Assembly (NCBI GenBank): GCA_002179805.1
Contig: NAVB01000520.1
Span: forward strand, 1-48,106
Length of the DNA stretch: 48,106 nucleotides
Reading direction: 5' to 3'
Source: Acanthamoeba lenticulata
Lineage: Eukaryota; Discosea; Longamoebia; Acanthamoebidae
In this document: positions 44,795 to 48,106 of the stretch, one piece after another
Layout: every line of letters starts with the position of its first letter
Numbering within the stretch: the stretch's first letter is position 1
Notes under the pieces: generated by a model
Databases searched by the model: none
The model's input: only the letters and a program-made list of their open reading frames with translations
What the model was told of the DNA's origin: nothing
Made by a program: the position numbers and the translations under genes

Positions 44795-45014
44795 GTTTGT
44801 TGATTTTTATTTTTTTTGTTTTTTAAATTTGATTTTTTTTATTTTTAAACTCAAATATCTTGTTCTGAATTAGAAGAAAGAAAGAAAACGCAAACAACAC
44901 ACCTTGTTCGTGAAAGTCTATCTCGACCGGTTCAGCCGGGTGGCCGCAGGCCCGTACTGCTGAAGCGAACAAGGGTTCTGCTTGCCGTGAACAAGTTGCT
45001 GCGGTACCAAGAAG

Positions 45015-47012
45015 ATGAGCTCATCTTCTACACGAGGACCACGCAACGTGGAAATGGATAATCTTGTGGCCGATCTGTGCCGTGGCGAGGTTCCCCTCTT
45101 CATTACGGGCGCTGGGTATGAACTACCTCCCGAATCTTTTATGCATTCGAGTGTTTGCCACTTGGCCAGAAGAATTGACTGTGGCGCCCGCAGCTTGAGT
45201 GCAGCCAGCGGCATCGCACCCTACCGCGGCACCAGTACAGCCGTGTGGACCAATTTTGTCATGAGCTGGGGCACACGTTCCAAATTCATCAAGAATCCCA
45301 CCCTCTGGTACTGGCCTTCCCCATCTTCTCCTTCTTCTTGCCGCTTCAAGTCCGCCACTTAATAGGAAATTTCGCTGCCATTTGCTTTATCGTTACTACT
45401 CTTAACGGCTACTGGCTCTGTATTGCCACACAACACGCTCACTCCCCAAGCGGTTTTCTGTCATCACCTGTACCAGGTACAACAAGTTTTGGCTACGAAC
45501 ACACCAGAAGCCAGAGTACTTCCGGGCACAGCCCAATGCCGGCCACTACGCGATCGCGGCCATCTCGCACATGTGCAACGCCAAAGTCATGTACGCCTTT
45601 TATTCGTTTTTTTTTTCGATTTGTTTGCCAGCGAGGAAGGGGAAGGAGCGAAGGCATGGCCTCTCCCCTCCCTTCTACTCGTGGCATAGAGCAAACAAAA
45701 GTCATCTTTTTATTATTTATTATTTATTATTTTTTTATTATTTTAAATTGATTTCTTTTATGCGTGTGGCGAATCGCTGCCGACTGCACTCCCCCAATCG
45801 GGGCGAGGCCATGCTGGCAGTGCACCAAAAGACACGCAACAGACAACAAAACTGGCGCTCACCACCACCACAACCCAAAACACACCAACACAGCACGCAG
45901 AACATCGATCGACTGCACCTGCAGACGTCGCTCTGCCCGCACAAGCTCATCGAGGTCCACGGCCGCCTCGGCATGTACAAATGGTTTGCGTCTCGACCCA
46001 CATCATCTCCTCCTTCTTCGCCATCACCCATGCTTGCCTACGGCATCCACTCACATCTTTGAGGACTGCAGCATCACGGAGGAGTGCAGCTACGCCTACG
46101 ACGAGTCGATCGAGGACATCGACCTCGAGGACTACGCCAAGCCCGGCACCTGCATGGACGACGGCAATCTCATGCTCACCCAGGTCTTTCTCTTTGCCCC
46201 TTGTCCTTTTGTCTGGCCAAGCGCCCACATTCTTTGCATTCCTCGGTGACGCGCTCACGCACCCAAACAGGCGCCGATCTGCCCGTCGTGCGACGAGGCG
46301 GTCCTGCCGCAGGCGCTGCTGTTCGATGAGCAGTACGGCTCGCACCAGTTCTACCAGTGGGACCGCGTCGACGAGTGGTTCCAAGACGCCGACGTCCTCG
46401 TACGACTCTTGACTCTTCTTCTTCTTCTCGTTTGTCTGACGCGCAAGGAGGGGCAGATCTTTGTGGGCACGTCGTTCTCGGTGGGCGTGACGGAGAAGGC
46501 GCTCGCGGTGGCCCAGGAGTTTGGCAAGAAGGTCTACTCCTTCAACCTCTACGCCGAGCGACGAGAAGGTTCGCCCATTTCATCCGCTTTTTCATTTAAT
46601 TTTTAATGCATATTTTTTATTTGATAAAATAAATAAACAAAAATAAAATGGAGCAGATTATCCGTGGATTCAGCACATCCTGGGGCCGTCGGAGAAAATG
46701 CTGCCGATGCTGGCGCATCGCATGCAGTGCTACGCCGGACGCCCGCGCCTCTGGTTCTACCCGTCGACGGCCACGGCCGCTCATCATCACCACCACGACT
46801 CATCCGAAGAGCACGACGAAGACGAAGAGGACGACGAAGATGACCGGGACGAGAAGAACTTCCGACACGAGGAGGAGGACGAAGAAGAAGAAGAAGAGGA
46901 CGAGGAGCAATACGGCAGACACCGCGCCAAGCAACAAGGCAACGACAAGAAACGATCACGAACATGCGAGCTCGCGCGAAAGACCGCCCCAGCGTCCTTC
47001 CGCTACAGTTGA
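45015..47012 (+). CDS. Sirtuin (Sir2-family NAD-dependent deacylase) with acidic tail
   Basis: Eight exons (45015-45115, 45194-45307, 45477-45590, 45894-45983, 46072-46183, 46271-46399, 46457-46568, 46657-47012) encode 375 residues. Rossmann motif ITGAGLSAASGIAPYRG (about 30-46, split by intron 1), then TQNIDRLH (111-118), the catalytic His in EVHGRLG (H132), zinc ligands C140-x4-C145 and C181-x2-C184, and IFVGTSFSVG. All catalytic parts are present, so NAD-dependent deacylation of lysines is expected. The loop between the second zinc pair and the GTS motif (QFYQWDRVDEWFQDADVL) is unlike the usual RP(D/N)VVxFGE motif, so it is a divergent sirtuin whose class I cannot assign. The tail (from about 295) has five His in a row, long Glu/Asp runs and a basic end, suggesting nuclear targeting. 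Intron 3 (303 nt) is the longest in the window. Confidence 0.88.
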
Positions 47013-47166
47013 TGGTGAGGCCACGCCGCTATTTATTCTAATGTGTTTTCTTTTTGTACAAAAATCAAAAATAAATTCAGAAAAATCCACAAGCAACAAC
47101 CGGCCCTACGTTTCACACAAGGGACTGCCCCATTACATCACAGCCAGGTGAGGGTGTACAGGTATT

Positions 47167-47172
47167 TTTATT
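47167..47172 (-). terminator. Candidate poly(A) signal AATAAA of the hemerythrin gene
   Basis: AATAAA on the minus strand lies 11 nt after the stop at 47186-47184. Position and hexamer are the only evidence. Confidence 0.45.
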
Positions 47173-47183
47173 TGGCAAGTTTA

Positions 47184-47558
47184 TCAGGCAACGCCATTGG
47201 TCTGGAGGAAGTCGACATACTTGAAGTCGCTGCTCTTGATGTGCTGCACGAGCCACTTCTTGGCGAAGTCGATCTCAGCATCACCGACAGCGCCCACCTT
47301 GCCAAAGTCGGCGAGGAACTTGTCGTGCGTGGCCTTGTGGCTCTCGCTCTCGGCGTAGCCAAACTTGCCAAAGAGCTCTTCCTCGGTCTTGAAGTGCTGC
47401 ACCACAGCCGCGGCAAGGGCAGACTTGTGGGCGTCGTCGCGGTGGGCGTCGAGGTCAGCGATGAGCTGGAACAGGTTCTTGTGCTGGTCGTTCAGAGCAG
47501 CGCTCTTGACGTCAAACGAGGCGTCCCAGGCAAACGGAGAAGGAATTGCGATCGCCAT
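47184..47558 (-). CDS. Single-domain hemerythrin (di-iron oxygen-binding protein)
   Basis: A single exon encodes 124 residues, the classic hemerythrin length. All seven iron ligands of the family are visible at the expected spacing: H26 (NDQHKNLF), H55 and E59 (QHFKTEE), H74 and H78 (HKATH), H106 and D111 (QHIKSSD). The N-terminal W-x(3)-F pattern (WDASF) is also conserved. It should bind O2 reversibly or store or sense iron in the cytosol; no signal peptide is seen. The start is the ATG at 47558; the frame is open upstream but lacks family features. The upstream 397 bp contains an ATTGG box (47712) and is shared with the rightmost gene. Confidence 0.93.
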   Translation of the reverse strand: MAIAIPSPFAWDASFDVKSAALNDQHKNLFQLIADLDAHRDDAHKSALAAAVVQHFKTEEELFGKFGYAESESHKATHDKFLADFGKVGAVGDAEIDFAKKWLVQHIKSSDFKYVDFLQTNGVA

Positions 47559-47955
47559 GGCTATGTATGAGTGTATGTGAGTGTGGAGCCCTGTGAGGTG
47601 TTGGTTGCTGTGTGGTGAGACACAGAGGCTTACTTTTTTTATGTTGCGAGCTAAACTCCAGCTGCAAATTTCTCGGGCTGTGACATGACATTTGCACGTC
47701 GCAAGTGGCCCATTGGTCTTTCTAGCAGCCACTGGGCAGGGAGCTGGGTGTCCTGCTTGTCCATCCATGGCCCGAGGGTGCTTATGATGTCAGGGCGCTC
47801 GAGTGGGGTGCCAATCCTGTTGTTCGAATGTAATTTCGGCCGAAATTGATGAAGAAAAGGCAGCCTGGCTGTTTTCTTTTATTCTCTCTTTCAGTTTGAA
47901 CTCAACTCGAAAGCGGGAAGAAGGGCGTTCAAGGAGCAGGACGTTCAAGCAGCCA
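47559..47955. promoter_or_regulatory. Divergent region between hemerythrin and the right-edge gene
   Basis: These 397 bp hold both promoters. A TTTTATTCTCTCTTTCAG stretch ending at 47894 looks like an acceptor, so the right-hand gene may have a 5' UTR intron. No RNA gene or other exon is supported. Confidence 0.4.
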
Positions 47956-48106
47956 ATGGAAAGCAGCACGGAAGCTCAACTGCGGGCCAAAGAGGAAGAA
48001 AATAAAGCCTTGCTCCGTCAACTCGAGGAGTTGAATCGCCAGGTCGTCAGGTTCACACGCACGCGCCCCCTTCTTCCGCTCTCGCTCAAACCGCGATAAA
48101 TGAATA
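47956..48106 (+). CDS. First exon of an unidentified coiled-coil protein (cut by the window edge)
   Basis: The ATG at 47956 opens about 30 residues of heptad-like sequence (QLRAKEEENKALLRQLEELN), a probable coiled coil or leucine zipper. The exon likely ends at a GT near 48043 (CAG before GTCGTC) or at GTTCAC (about 48051); the rest is intron or off-window. Function cannot be told from this fragment. Confidence 0.5.

Overview
This window is nuclear DNA from a GC-rich, intron-dense protist, most likely Acanthamoeba or a close amoebozoan relative. The evidence is the short introns (mostly about 45-130 nt) in nearly every gene, very tight spacing with genes alternating on both strands, a cAMP-receptor-like 7TM protein of the amoebozoan type, and a mix of lysosomal, ubiquitin, phosphoinositide and splicing genes. 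The organism call is inference; no rRNA, tRNA or organelle marker is present.

I place 18 protein-coding genes plus one decayed or doubtful frame. In order they are: (1) 5' part of a secreted subtilisin-like protease (-); (2) a 1,895-residue mucin-like transmembrane protein with thousands of bases of Thr-Pro repeat (+); (3) a cAMP-receptor-like GPCR (-); (4) a protein tyrosine phosphatase with a charged N-terminal half (+); (5) an unknown 327-residue protein (-); (6) a 14-exon GH38 alpha-mannosidase (-); (7) a large polytopic membrane protein resembling GT-C-type bacterial proteins (+); (8) an intronless divergent actin-related protein (-); (9) a SNF2/RING (Rad5/Uls1-type) translocase with two SUMO-interacting motifs (+); a doubtful minus-strand frame near 27.3-28.3 kb; (10) a small secreted protein (-); (11) an ariadne-type RBR E3 ligase (+); (12) a GCFC-domain PAXBP1/GCFC2 homologue (+); (13) a Ser/Thr kinase (-); (14) an unknown acidic 372-residue protein (-); (15) an MTMR14-type phosphoinositide phosphatase (+); (16) a sirtuin (+); (17) a single-domain hemerythrin (-); (18) the first exon of a gene running off the right edge (+).

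Splice sites were placed by matching donor, acceptor, reading phase and protein-family conservation; almost every multi-exon model closes in phase to a stop. Genes are arranged as independent divergent, convergent or tandem units, with no operon-like grouping. Apart from a broad secretory and glycan theme (protease, mucin, mannosidase, possible glycosyltransferase) they do not form one pathway.

The most interesting layer is in the introns. Donors are strongly GT-N-C-G rather than GTAAG, four introns appear to use GC donors of the form GCAC, an octamer GTGTCGTG/CACGACAC recurs in introns of five unrelated genes, and in the PAXBP1 and SNF2 genes such introns are reverse complements that bracket single exons or exon blocks, including a near-perfect 27-bp inverted repeat. 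That arrangement would favour exon looping (circular RNA or exon skipping).
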